NCBI GenBank assembly: GCA_938015525.1
Contig: CALLPC010000002.1
Location: forward strand, 124,001-188,000
DNA: 64,000 nt
Reading direction: 5' to 3'
Source: an uncultured Dehalococcoidia bacterium
GTDB lineage: Bacteria > Chloroflexota > Dehalococcoidia > Tepidiformales > Tepidiformaceae
A program made the translations under genes and the position numbers. Below the pieces are notes generated by a model. The model was not told where the DNA came from. It made no database searches and saw only the letters and a list, made by a program, of their open reading frames with translations. Of this stretch, positions 7,236 through 15,427 are shown piece by piece. Each line of letters starts with the position of its first letter. Within the stretch, counting starts at the first letter, position 1.

Positions 7236-8746
7236 GCCGCCCGTTCCCCCGCCGCGCTGCCGGCGGTCCGTTCAAGCATCTGCACGAATGCCTCGGCCAG
7301 CTCCGGGTCGAACTGCGTCCCTCGCCCCCGCAGAATCTCCTCGGCCGCCATCTCCGCCGTCAGCCCCTTCCGGTACGGCCGGTCCGTCGTCATCGCCGAA
7401 TACGCATCTGCGATGCTGAACAGCCGGGTCGCCAGCGGCACCTCCGGCCCCTTCAGCCTCCCCGGGTAGCCGTCCCCGTCGTACCGCTCGTGGTGGTGCC
7501 GCACGAGGTTCACCACCGAGTCGAGGTCCGTCACCGCCGCCGTGATGGCGGCGCCCATCACCGGGTGTTCCTCCATCGCACGCCGCTCCTCCAGCGTCAG
7601 CGGTCCCGGCTTCCGCAGAATCTCGTCCGGCACCACGATCTTCCCGAGGTCATGAATCGGCCCCCCGATCGCCAGCGCCTGCATCAGCTCCTCCCCGAGT
7701 CCGAGTTCGCTCCCCAGCCGGGTCGCCAGCTGGGTCGCGTGGTCACTGTGGAACCGCGTATACGAATCCCGCCGGTCGATCGCCTTGACGAGGTTCCGGA
7801 GCGCCTTGATGTTCCCCGCCTTCAACAGCGCCTCGTCGTTGCTCATCGCCCGCTCCACCGCCGCCGTCACCATCCCGGGCGTCACCGCCTTGTCCAGGTA
7901 CATCGCATCCTCCGCCTCTGCGACGAGGTCCCGCGGCGATTGCCCCTCGCGCAGCGTCGCAACGCCCACCGAAATCCGGGTCGGCAGCGTCACCCGCGCC
8001 CCGTTTACCACCTCGATCTGCCCCACCGCGCGCCGCACCCGCTCCATCAGTCGCCGGGCCCGCTCGAGCGTCAGCCCCGGCATCACCACCACGAACTCAT
8101 CGCCCCCGAACCGCCCGAACTGCGCAGGCGGCTCGACGTACGCCTCGAGCGCCCGCACCACCCGTTGCAGCACCCGGTCCCCCTCCTCATGCCCCACGAA
8201 ATCGTTCAAAAGCTTGAAGTTATCGATATCGAGATACGCCACCGATAGCGGCCGGCCCAGCTGCCGGGCCTGGAACACCGCGTCCGCCAGGCACTCATCG
8301 ATGAATCGCCGATTCGGGCAGCCCGTCAGCGCATCCGTATACGCCAGCTGCCGGTAGACCGCCGCCTGCTCCGCCGCGATCTGCCGCGCCCGGTTGTCCG
8401 CCGCCCGGTTCAGCACATGCCACAGGACCTCCGCATCGAACGGCTTCCCGAGGAAGTCATCTGCACCGGCCTTCATCGACCGCACCGCCGTCTCCACGTC
8501 CACGAACCCGGTGATGGCGACGATGCCCGCCGCCGGCGCCAGCTTCCGCGCCTGGGCGATCACATCGAGCCCCGACATGTCCGGGAGGCTGATATCCGAA
8601 GCCACGGCATCGAAATGCCCCGCCGTCAGCTCCGCAATCGCCTCCGCGCCCGACTTCGCCAGCCGAACCTCCGAAACGTGCTGCGCCAGCACCAGCTGGA
8701 CGAGCCGCCCGAGCGCGGGGTCGTCCTCCACCACGAGGACCCGCAT
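7232..8746 (-). CDS. Response regulator with REC, GGDEF and HD-GYP domains
   Basis: This 504-residue protein has a receiver domain (1-115; acidic EDD at 7-9, phosphoacceptor Asp51, Lys101), a GGDEF domain (about 135-290; intact GGDEF at 214-218, DIDNFK at 173-178) and an HD-GYP domain (about 310-490; His336, His365-Asp366, HHERYDGDGYP with GYP at 426-428). It could both make and break cyclic di-GMP under control of a histidine kinase that is not in the window. The end of the GGDEF domain (AMYLDKAVTPG) departs from the usual AK-x-x-GRN motif, so cyclase activity may be weak. The start is ambiguous: ATG 8746 gives the canonical MRVLVVEDD; ATG 8773 and GTG 8782 are also in frame. Confidence 0.88.
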   Translation of the reverse strand: MRVLVVEDDPALGRLVQLVLAQHVSEVRLAKSGAEAIAELTAGHFDAVASDISLPDMSGLDVIAQARKLAPAAGIVAITGFVDVETAVRSMKAGADDFLGKPFDAEVLWHVLNRAADNRARQIAAEQAAVYRQLAYTDALTGCPNRRFIDECLADAVFQARQLGRPLSVAYLDIDNFKLLNDFVGHEEGDRVLQRVVRALEAYVEPPAQFGRFGGDEFVVVMPGLTLERARRLMERVRRAVGQIEVVNGARVTLPTRISVGVATLREGQSPRDLVAEAEDAMYLDKAVTPGMVTAAVERAMSNDEALLKAGNIKALRNLVKAIDRRDSYTRFHSDHATQLATRLGSELGLGEELMQALAIGGPIHDLGKIVVPDEILRKPGPLTLEERRAMEEHPVMGAAITAAVTDLDSVVNLVRHHHERYDGDGYPGRLKGPEVPLATRLFSIADAYSAMTTDRPYRKGLTAEMAAEEILRGRGTQFDPELAEAFVQMLERTAGSAAGERAA

Positions 8747-8821
8747 CGGCCCCCGCGATTCCCCCAGTTGCATCGGTTCCACGTACTAGGTTGTCGGCGC
8801 GATTGGGGCCGGTATGAAGCG

Positions 8822-9517
8822 TTAATCTCGCGCCTCGCTGGCGGCCCCTCGCGCCGGCGGCACCACCCATATCTTTTTCGCTACCGGCGTCCCCAGTACC
8901 ACCTGCCGCTCCCCCACCCGCACCGTGATCGTCCCCCGGTACGGTGCAACCTCCTCCACCTCCACCCGAACGCCGGGCCGAATCCCCTCCTCGTCGAAAA
9001 ACCGCAGCAGCTGCTCGTCCTCTTCGTACACCCGGTCGATCACCGCGACCTGCCCCTCCTTCAGGTCACCCAGCGTCACCATCGAAAGCTTCCGCGGCGC
9101 ACCCGGGCCCGGGATCGGATAACCAAACGGGCTCTTCTGCGGCCGTCCCAGCATCTCGTACAGGTTCCGCTCCGTGATGTCCGAGATCCCGTGCTCCAGC
9201 AGGTGCGCCTCCTCATACGCCCGCCACCACTCCACCTTCAGCACGTCCGTCAGCAGGCACTCCGCCAGGCGGTGCCGCCGCACCATCTGCTCCGCCCGCC
9301 GGAACCCTTCCGGCGTGAGACGGATCACCTTCTTCGCATCAATCTCGACGAGCCCGTCGCGCGCCAGCCGCTTCAGCATCCCGGCCACCGAAGGCGGCGT
9401 AATCTCGAGCCGGTCCGCGAGCCGCACCGCGATGACGTCCTGCCCCTCGTCGTGGCTCATACGGTAAATCGCCGTCAAATAATCGTCGCTCGCGACGTTC
9501 TTCACCTGTTTCGGCAT
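8822..9517 (-). CDS. DtxR/MntR-family metal-dependent repressor
   Basis: This 231-residue protein has an N-terminal winged helix (DDYLTAIYRMSHDEGQ, then ITPPSVAGMLKRLARDGLVE), a dimerisation and metal-binding domain (RRHRLAECLLTDVL and AYEEAHLLEHGIS, with the conserved His, Cys and Glu ligands) and a C-terminal FeoA/SH3-like domain (about 150-225). It senses iron or manganese and represses uptake genes in known members; no transporter lies nearby. It diverges from the PadR gene across 80 bases. The ATG at 9517 has no clear ribosome site, so it may be translated from a very short leader. Confidence 0.9.
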   Translation of the reverse strand: MPKQVKNVASDDYLTAIYRMSHDEGQDVIAVRLADRLEITPPSVAGMLKRLARDGLVEIDAKKVIRLTPEGFRRAEQMVRRHRLAECLLTDVLKVEWWRAYEEAHLLEHGISDITERNLYEMLGRPQKSPFGYPIPGPGAPRKLSMVTLGDLKEGQVAVIDRVYEEDEQLLRFFDEEGIRPGVRVEVEEVAPYRGTITVRVGERQVVLGTPVAKKIWVVPPARGAASEARD

Positions 9518-9597
9518 CGCGTCACGATCATGGCACGCACCCTCGTCCCGGGAAATCCAGCTGGCGCCTCGCCGCCACACCCCCCAAACTCCCGTTC

Positions 9598-10212
9598 ATG
9601 TCCCTTCGCTACGCCATCCTCGGCCTGCTCGCAGACGGCGAACTCTCCGGCTACGAAATCGCTCGCCGTTTCGAACAGACTGTCGGCTACTTCTGGCACG
9701 CCCGCGCCCAGCAGATCTACCCCGAACTCTCCCGCCTCGAAGCCGACGGCCTCGTTACCGGCCGCGCCGTCCAGCAAACCGGAAAACCCGAAAAGCGCGT
9801 CTACGCGCTCACCCCGCGCGGCCGCGACCAGCTTGCTGCCTGGGTCACCACCCCCTCCCCGCTCACGCTCACCAAGGACGAATTCCTGGTCAAAGTCTGG
9901 AGCTACGGCCTCGTCGACCCTGCCGCAGCCCTCGCCGCCCTCGCCGAGCACCGCCGCAAGCAGGAAGAACGGCTCGCAGCCTACCGCTCCATCGAAGCCG
10001 CCTTCGAAGGAGCCGACCCCGCGGCCCTCCCCGCCGATTTCCTCGGTCCTTACCTCACCCTTCGCGCCGGAATCGCCTTCGTCGAAGCCTTCCTCTCCTG
10101 GGCCGACGAAGCAGAACGCCTGCTCCGCGCCCGCCTCCAGTCCCCGCTGCCGGCGCCTCCGCTCAGGCCGCCTTCCGGCTCGGCCCCCGCTCCAGCAGCT
10201 CCAGCCGGATGA
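9598..10212 (+). CDS. PadR-family transcriptional regulator
   Basis: This 204-residue protein has the PadR winged helix at 1-80 (LRYAILGLLADGELSGYEIARRF, then QIYPELSRLEADGLVTGR and KRVYALTPRGRDQL) and a C-terminal helical dimerisation domain (about 90-180). It ends in a Pro/Ala-rich tail where the gene overlaps the opposing small gene. PadR proteins usually repress stress or detoxification genes in response to small aromatic ligands. The target is unknown; the ferritin-like operon downstream is the nearest candidate. Confidence 0.9.
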   Translation: MSLRYAILGLLADGELSGYEIARRFEQTVGYFWHARAQQIYPELSRLEADGLVTGRAVQQTGKPEKRVYALTPRGRDQLAAWVTTPSPLTLTKDEFLVKVWSYGLVDPAAALAALAEHRRKQEERLAAYRSIEAAFEGADPAALPADFLGPYLTLRAGIAFVEAFLSWADEAERLLRARLQSPLPAPPLRPPSGSAPAPAAPAG

Positions 10213-10348
10213 CCCCCTCACCAGCCGGGCTCCCCCCAAGGTATGCCGCAACGCACGGCGGTACACCCCCGTGCGCCGTCCAGCAGCGACCGCAATGGCT
10301 CGCGCGCGTTGCCGCCGTAAAGGGGCAGGCCTTCTCCATCCGTGACAT
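10163..10348 (-). CDS. Small Cys-rich protein overlapping the padR 3' end
   Basis: This is a 61-residue frame whose ATG is preceded by a strong GGGAGGA site at seven bases, better than most genes nearby. The product has Cys8, Cys19, Cys22 and Cys32, a spacing that could form a small zinc-binding knuckle, and an acidic/basic tail (ELLERGPSRKAA). No family is recognised. It runs opposite to padR and its last 50 bases overlap that gene. The ribosome site and clustered cysteines support a real gene. Confidence 0.55.
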   Translation of the reverse strand: MSRMEKACPFTAATRASHCGRCWTAHGGVPPCVAAYLGGSPAGEGVIRLELLERGPSRKAA

Positions 10349-10385
10349 GGTCGTGTCCTCCCGGTGTCTACCACAGGTATCGGCC

Positions 10386-10419
10386 GTGCCGGCACCGGAG
10401 AAAAGAGGTGAACGTCACC
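10386..10419. repeat. Two short inverted repeats in the leader of the ferritin-like operon
   Basis: A perfect 10-base palindrome (GTGCCGGCAC, 10386-10395) is followed by a 5-bp inverted repeat with 3-base loop (GGTGA-ACG-TCACC, 10407-10419). They lie between the small Cys-rich gene and the ferritin-like operon, and may be operator half-sites. A TAGGCT hexamer near 10506 may be the -10 of the operon. Nothing else is evident in 10349-10545. Confidence 0.35.
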
Positions 10420-10545
10420 CGCCGGCAGGGAGGTTTCGAAGATGAGCCCGCCACAAATTTACCCCGCGGTAGCCCCGCGCCTTCCAAACCCCACCGCAAC
10501 GATGTAGGCTATCGCCACCATAGACGCCGGCACCAGGAGTCCGCC

Positions 10546-11589
10546 ATGGCAGCCAACCCCGCCACCGAAGCTACTCTCGACCTTTCCTGGCTCGACCTCT
10601 ACGACGACGCCACCTCAGCCGAGCCCGGGAAGAAAGGCCTCACCCTCAAAGAGATCAACCTCGGCCGCTATGCCGATTCCGCCCGCGGCGCCGGCGACAT
10701 GACCTACCGCATGCGCGGTGCCATCCCGCGCCCCGGCGCACAGCGCTTCGGCCCCAACTACCAGTCCAAGGCCGACGTCTGGGCCGAAAACTGCCTCATG
10801 CTCTACGAAGAGGCCACCCAGCGCCAGTGGAGCTCCGCTCGCGACATCCCCTGGGACACCCTCGAACCCCTCCCCGATGAGCTCGAGCGCGCCATGTGCC
10901 AGCTCGCCACCATGCTCACCGAAGTCGAATTCATCGCCGGCGACGTCCCCGGCCAGTGGATGCCCTTCGTCTCCGCCCAGGACTTCGAAGCCGGCCTCTT
11001 CCTCATGACCCAGATCATGGACGAGGCACGCCACACCGACGTCTTCCGCAAGCGCGCCCTCGCCAACGGCGGCGGCCTGCTCGCCCAGGGCGCAGGCCTC
11101 GGCCTCCGCACCCTCATCGAAGCCCGCGACTTCACCGAAATGTCCGTCCTCATGCACGTCCAGGCCGAAGGCTTCGTCCAGTCCATGTTCCGCATGGGCG
11201 AACTCATCGGCCAGACCGAAGCCGATAAGCGCATCTTCCGCATGAGCGCCCAGGACGAATCCCGCCACCTCGCCTTCGGCGTCATGCACCTCAAATACGT
11301 CCTCGATACCGAACCCGAACGGCGCGAAGAAATCCACCACTACCTCGACAAGGCCGAGGGCGACGCCGCCGGCGGTGGCTCAGGCGACGTCACCTTCCCG
11401 CCCGTCTTCGAAGCCCTCTGCATCCTCCTCGGCGGCGGCGTCGACAAGTTCGACGAAGGCCTGCAGAAGTTCCTCCTCCTCCGCAAACGCCAAATCAACG
11501 AATACGTCCACCGCCTCACCGTCGCCGGCCTCGGCGACCGCCGCCAGCGCCTCGGGCCGCTCATGGCGCAGTTCCTCGACCCGGCCTGA
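10546..11589 (+). CDS. Ferritin-like (R2-like) diiron protein with intact ligand set
   Basis: This 347-residue helical protein has two E-x2-H motifs (Glu160-His163 in MDEARHTD, Glu238-His241 in QDESRHLAF) plus Glu128 and Glu208. Together these give the six-ligand diiron pattern of ribonucleotide-reductase-R2-like and related oxidases; the 32-residue step from Glu128 to Glu160 matches R2. It lacks other features needed to call it a true NrdB, and no nrdA is present. AGGAG precedes the ATG at seven bases. A paralog follows 70 bases downstream. The substrate is unknown; an oxidase or oxygenase role is inferred from the metal site. Confidence 0.8.
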   Translation: MAANPATEATLDLSWLDLYDDATSAEPGKKGLTLKEINLGRYADSARGAGDMTYRMRGAIPRPGAQRFGPNYQSKADVWAENCLMLYEEATQRQWSSARDIPWDTLEPLPDELERAMCQLATMLTEVEFIAGDVPGQWMPFVSAQDFEAGLFLMTQIMDEARHTDVFRKRALANGGGLLAQGAGLGLRTLIEARDFTEMSVLMHVQAEGFVQSMFRMGELIGQTEADKRIFRMSAQDESRHLAFGVMHLKYVLDTEPERREEIHHYLDKAEGDAAGGGSGDVTFPPVFEALCILLGGGVDKFDEGLQKFLLLRKRQINEYVHRLTVAGLGDRRQRLGPLMAQFLDPA

Positions 11590-11659
11590 CACCGCCCCGC
11601 ATGAACGCCCCCAGGCCAGCCGCCGTCGCGGCCCCTACCCCACGCCCGGAGTAACCCCT

Positions 11660-12880
11660 ATGTCCACCGGAGAGGCCCTCGCCCGCGCCGCCCAGGCCAC
11701 CCAGGTCGAAATCCCCCAGGAAGCTCGCGATAAAGCCCGCGAACTCGGCTGGGAGGACGGCCTCATCGAACTCGCACTCGCCAAGGGCCACTCCCTCCAG
11801 GTCATCTGGCAGGCCCTCCGCGCCGGCGTCGATGGTGACCGGGCAAAAGAATTCCTCCAGGCCGGCCAGGCCGCTATCCCGCGCGACCTCTCCTGGATGA
11901 ACGTCCCCACCGAATGGGGCATCCGCGCCCGCCCGAAAGACCCCGCCATGGGCCTCACCATCGCCGACCTCATGATCGGCACCTACGGCGACGTCCCCGA
12001 CGTCTGGACCAACCGCTCCGAAATCGCCCGCGGCTCCTTCCCCAACCCCATCGTCGAGGACATGGGCTACACCATCTTCGAAAAAGCCCTCGTCTGGGCC
12101 GATTGCTGCATCCCCCTCTACGAAGAAGCCATCCGCGACCGCTGGGTCTCCGCTACCGACCTCAACTGGAACAGCCTCGAACCGCTCCCCCACGACATCG
12201 AGCGCGCCGTCTGCCAGTTCCTCACCGAACAGTCCGAGCGCGCCTACTTCACCGGCGCCCTCTGGTCCGGCTGGCTCCCCGAAATCTCCTACGGCTTCCT
12301 CGAACTCAAGCTCTTCCTCTCCACCATCATCTACGACCTCGCACGCCACAGCGAAGCCTTCCGCAAACGCGCCCTCGCCAACGGCGGCGGCCTCGGGCTC
12401 CAGGCACCGACCGATTTCTCGCGCGTCGCAAAGGAAGCCCGCTCCTTCCCCGAGCTCGCCGCTATCCTCTTCGTCCAGGACTCCATGCTCTACACCCTCT
12501 TCTCCCACGGCGACGAGTTCGCCCAAAACGAACTCGAACGCGACCTCTACCGCTTCGTCGCCCGGGACCGCAAACGCATGCTCGACTACCACATCGAGCG
12601 CATGAAGCACATGCTCTTCAAGCTCCCCGACCGCCGCGACGAACAGAACCTCTACTTCAACAAAGCCGAATCCCGCATGGGCAAGGAGTGGCTCGACCCC
12701 GCCGTCAGCGAACCCCTCGCCATCCTCCTCGGCCGCGGTGTCGATCACATCGACGAAGGGCGTCGCAAACTCCGCGACCTCCGCAAACTCCAGGTCGATA
12801 ACTACCTCGCCGACCTCCAGAAGGCCACCTTCGTCCGCAAACACATCAACGGCCGCCTCGAGCAGGCTGCCCAGGCCTGA
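11660..12880 (+). CDS. Ferritin-like paralog with degenerate metal site
   Basis: This 406-residue protein aligns with the upstream gene over its last ~300 residues, sharing the near-identical block FRKRALANGGGL. Of the six diiron ligands of its neighbour only one clearly remains: His230 is kept, while the other positions are Leu227, Ala195, Ser275, Arg304 and Met307. It therefore probably cannot bind a diiron centre. It has an extra N-terminal helical region (about 15-60, EARDKARELGWEDGLIELAL), reminiscent of a UBA-like three-helix bundle. An inactive partner of the intact copy, or a scaffold, is the simplest reading. A hairpin terminator follows. Confidence 0.75.
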   Translation: MSTGEALARAAQATQVEIPQEARDKARELGWEDGLIELALAKGHSLQVIWQALRAGVDGDRAKEFLQAGQAAIPRDLSWMNVPTEWGIRARPKDPAMGLTIADLMIGTYGDVPDVWTNRSEIARGSFPNPIVEDMGYTIFEKALVWADCCIPLYEEAIRDRWVSATDLNWNSLEPLPHDIERAVCQFLTEQSERAYFTGALWSGWLPEISYGFLELKLFLSTIIYDLARHSEAFRKRALANGGGLGLQAPTDFSRVAKEARSFPELAAILFVQDSMLYTLFSHGDEFAQNELERDLYRFVARDRKRMLDYHIERMKHMLFKLPDRRDEQNLYFNKAESRMGKEWLDPAVSEPLAILLGRGVDHIDEGRRKLRDLRKLQVDNYLADLQKATFVRKHINGRLEQAAQA

Positions 12881-12888
12881 CGGCGTAC

Positions 12889-12918
12889 CCGGCCCCCGCA
12901 TCCCCCGCGGGGCGCCGG
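12889..12918 (+). terminator. Hairpin terminator after the ferritin-like pair
   Basis: An 11-bp stem with one bulge (CCGGCCCCCGC with GCGGGGCGCCGG) and a 7-base loop lies 9 bases after the stop. There is no T run. It lies before the GTG start of the sortase gene. Confidence 0.5.
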
Positions 12919-12991
12919 CGGCTCCCTCCCTGCTCGGCCCCCGCGCCGCCGCGTCCTCCCGGACCGGCCCCCGGCCGCGTACACTTCCACC

Positions 12992-13687
12992 GTGCACCCG
13001 TCTGCCCGGTTCCTTCTGCTGCTCCCCGCCCTCGCGAGCGTCACCCTCGCTGGGGTCGCGACAGCCCCAGCGCAATCCAGCGAACCCCCGCCCTTCGCCG
13101 CCAGCCTTCGCTACATCGGACGCGACCCCCTGACCGGTTTTCCCAGCCGCGTCGACGACCGCTTCATCGCTGCCTGGGACCGCGCCATCGAACGATACGG
13201 CCGCGACCCCGGCGAGCCCGTCCCCCCGCCGCCCCCTGGCCCGGTCGATATCGCCGCCCTCTCCATCCCGTCGATCGGCGTCGAATCCGCCCCCGTCCTC
13301 CGCCTCGGCCTCGACGCCTACGGCCGCCTCGACGTCCCCCAGGACACCGCCTCGGTCGGCTGGAACCCGGCCTACACCTCCCTGCCGGGCTCGGGCCGCT
13401 CCACCTTCTTCGCAGCCCACTACGAGTACGGCGGCCGCCCCGGCATCTTCTCCCGTCTCGCTGCCCTGCAGCCCGGCGATGCCATCACGGTCACCCTCAC
13501 CGACAGCACCGTCTACGTCTACCGCGCCGTTTCGGTCGTCGACTACCCTCTCGCCGCTATCGATATGGGAGCCCTGCTCGCCGGGCTCGAGGGCCGCGAA
13601 AGCATCGTTCTCATGACCTGCAGCGGTCCCCCGGAAGAGGGCAGCTACCCCCTGCGTACCGTTGTCCTCGCCGAGCGCCTCAGCTGA
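12992..13687 (+). CDS. Sortase (class E/F-like) with signal peptide
   Basis: This 231-residue protein starts with GTG and a short hydrophobic signal (about 6-27). The sortase beta-barrel spans about 85-231 and carries His143 (FFAAHYEY), Cys210 (VLMTCSGP) and Arg222 (YPLRTVVL), a complete catalytic triad. A Pro-rich linker at 76-84 joins the signal to the catalytic domain. Sortases cleave sorting signals and attach proteins to other proteins or envelope components outside the cell. No LPXTG-type substrate gene is adjacent. The last 8 bases overlap the convergent glycosyltransferase gene. Confidence 0.85.
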   Translation: MHPSARFLLLLPALASVTLAGVATAPAQSSEPPPFAASLRYIGRDPLTGFPSRVDDRFIAAWDRAIERYGRDPGEPVPPPPPGPVDIAALSIPSIGVESAPVLRLGLDAYGRLDVPQDTASVGWNPAYTSLPGSGRSTFFAAHYEYGGRPGIFSRLAALQPGDAITVTLTDSTVYVYRAVSVVDYPLAAIDMGALLAGLEGRESIVLMTCSGPPEEGSYPLRTVVLAERLS

Positions 13688-14858
13688 CCAGCCGCCGGCC
13701 CTTCCAGGATGCGCTCCTCGCCCGCCAGGCCCGCAGCGACCGGGCCGCCGCCCACGCACCTGCCAGCACCGCCAGCGGCCCCTCGAACGCCAGCCGCGCC
13801 GGCAGCCCGAACCGCCGGCTCACCAGGCGCCACGTAAGCGCCCCGAGAGCCAGCTGGAGCACCGGCGCCACGGCCCGTCGTGCCCGGCCCCGGAACATGG
13901 CCGCGCCGGAGGCCGCGACAGGCCACGCAAACGCCCGCACGAGCCACGCCCATGCCAGCACGAACGGCAGCATCCGCCCGCCCATCGCGGGGTACAGGTT
14001 CTTCTCGAGCCCTGCGACGGCCTCGCCGCTGCCCCGGTACATCCGGCACCGGCTCACCCGCCACCCCGCAGCCACCCGCCACCTGAGCCCTGCCCGCGTC
14101 GCCAGCCGGGCGAACGCCACATCCTCGGCCGCCTCGGCCCGGACCGCAGCATGCCCCCCCACCCGCCGGTACGCCCCCGCCCGGAACGCCAGCACCTGCC
14201 CAACCGCGCCCGCCGCCGGCGCGAAGCCGAATACCTGGGCCGCCGCCGGCGAAAGGTGCGTCATCAGCGCCCACGGGATGAGCGGCACCAGCCACCGCTC
14301 GCCGGCGCTGCCCAGCTCCTGCCCCGGGACCACCGAGAGCAGCTCCAGCCCATCCCGCTCCATCGCCGCCGCAACCGCCGCCGCCATCCCCGGCGCGTGC
14401 ATCGTGTCCGCGTCGACGAACACCAGCAGGTCAGCCGCCCCTGCCTCCTCCGCCAGCTGCGCACACGCCCACGGCTTGCCAAGCCACCCCGCCGGCAGCG
14501 GTCTCCCCGTCACCACCTCCAGCCGCCCCTCGGCCGTCCGCAGCCCCTCGAGAATCCCCCGGGTCCCGTCGGTCGAACCGTCGTCGAGCACGATGACCCG
14601 CAGCCCGGGCCACTCCTGCGCCAGCAGCGAGACCACGCACGAGCCGACGTTCGCCGCCTCATCCCGGGCCGGCACCAGCACCGCGATGCGCGGCTGCCAC
14701 CGGACCGGCCGGTCCCCCGGCCGGAGCTCGACGACCCGCGACAGGTTCCACGCGGTATTCGCCAGCACCGCCGAGAGGTAGACCAGCACGCCCCGGTCAT
14801 CCCCGAAGGCCCGCACGACCGGGCGCAGCGCCAGCCTCACCGCGCCGCTGCCCCTCAT
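13680..14858 (-). CDS. Family 2 glycosyltransferase, probable carotenoid glycosyltransferase
   Basis: This 392-residue protein has a GT-A fold: PRIAVLVPARDEAANV, VIVLDDGSTDGT, the metal-binding DAD in LVFVDADTMHAPG, and the acceptor-side EDVAFARLATRAG. Hydrophobic segments lie at both ends. It is the last gene of the carotenoid operon, and its ATG overlaps the upstream TGA. Members with this layout (CrtQ, CruC) glycosylate carotenoid hydroxyl or carboxyl groups. The sugar and the exact acceptor are inferred from context only. Confidence 0.75.
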   Translation of the reverse strand: MRGSGAVRLALRPVVRAFGDDRGVLVYLSAVLANTAWNLSRVVELRPGDRPVRWQPRIAVLVPARDEAANVGSCVVSLLAQEWPGLRVIVLDDGSTDGTRGILEGLRTAEGRLEVVTGRPLPAGWLGKPWACAQLAEEAGAADLLVFVDADTMHAPGMAAAVAAAMERDGLELLSVVPGQELGSAGERWLVPLIPWALMTHLSPAAAQVFGFAPAAGAVGQVLAFRAGAYRRVGGHAAVRAEAAEDVAFARLATRAGLRWRVAAGWRVSRCRMYRGSGEAVAGLEKNLYPAMGGRMLPFVLAWAWLVRAFAWPVAASGAAMFRGRARRAVAPVLQLALGALTWRLVSRRFGLPARLAFEGPLAVLAGAWAAARSLRAWRARSASWKGRRLVS

Positions 14859-15427
14859 CGTCCCCGGAACGGCGGCCAGCCGAACTGCCGCCGGTACGCC
14901 CACGCCAGCGATGCGCACGTCAGCACCCACGCCGCAGCAACCTCCGCCCGCCGCTGCGGCCGGGTCCAGAGCGCCGCCAGCAGCGCCGGCGCACCCGCAA
15001 CGACGGCCCAGCCCTCTCGCAGCCGCAGCAGCCCGTACGTGACCACCAGCGCACCGCCGAATGCCACCGCCGACCACGGCCCGCCCAGCGCGGTCCAGGC
15101 GCCGAACGTCGGCGCCAGCCCCTTGCCCCCGCGGCCCCCGAGCAGCGGGCTCGTCCGGTGGCCGAGGACCGGCGCCGCCGCTGCCGCGACCAGCCCCGGG
15201 CCCCTTGCCCCGCGCCGCAGCGCCGCCGCCACCGGTAGCGCCGCCTTCGCCCAGTCCGCCGCGGCCGCTGCCGCCCCCGCTGCCTTCCCCGCGCCCTTCC
15301 ACGCGTTCGCCGCCCCCGGATTGCCGTCACCTATTCGGCGGATGTCCGCCCCCCGCAGCCGAACGGCCCACGCCGCGAACGGCAGCATCCCCAGCCCGTA
15401 CCCGCCCAGCACCCAGCCGACCTTCAC
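14855..15427 (-). CDS. PlsY-like membrane acyltransferase in carotenoid operon
   Basis: This 190-residue multi-pass membrane protein has the three PlsY motifs in order: MLPFAAWAVRLRGADIRRIG, GDGNPGAANAWK (canonical GSGNxGATN) and GHRTSPLLGGRGGKGLAP. Motif 2 has Ser to Asp and Thr to Ala changes, so it may not be the housekeeping glycerol-3-phosphate acyltransferase. It starts with GTG overlapping the previous TGA and is itself overlapped by the glycosyltransferase. Its place between cyclase and glycosyltransferase suggests it acylates the carotenoid glycoside or another product of this pathway, which is inference. An ordinary plsY misplaced in the operon is the alternative. Confidence 0.7.
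   Translation of the reverse strand: MKVGWVLGGYGLGMLPFAAWAVRLRGADIRRIGDGNPGAANAWKGAGKAAGAAAAAADWAKAALPVAAALRRGARGPGLVAAAAAPVLGHRTSPLLGGRGGKGLAPTFGAWTALGGPWSAVAFGGALVVTYGLLRLREGWAVVAGAPALLAALWTRPQRRAEVAAAWVLTCASLAWAYRRQFGWPPFRGR

Noticed and set aside
10546-12880. Ferritin-like genes as ribonucleotide reductase NrdB
   Set aside because: No NrdA gene, no radical-site Tyr context recognised, and a degenerate second copy; only the diiron ligand pattern is shared.
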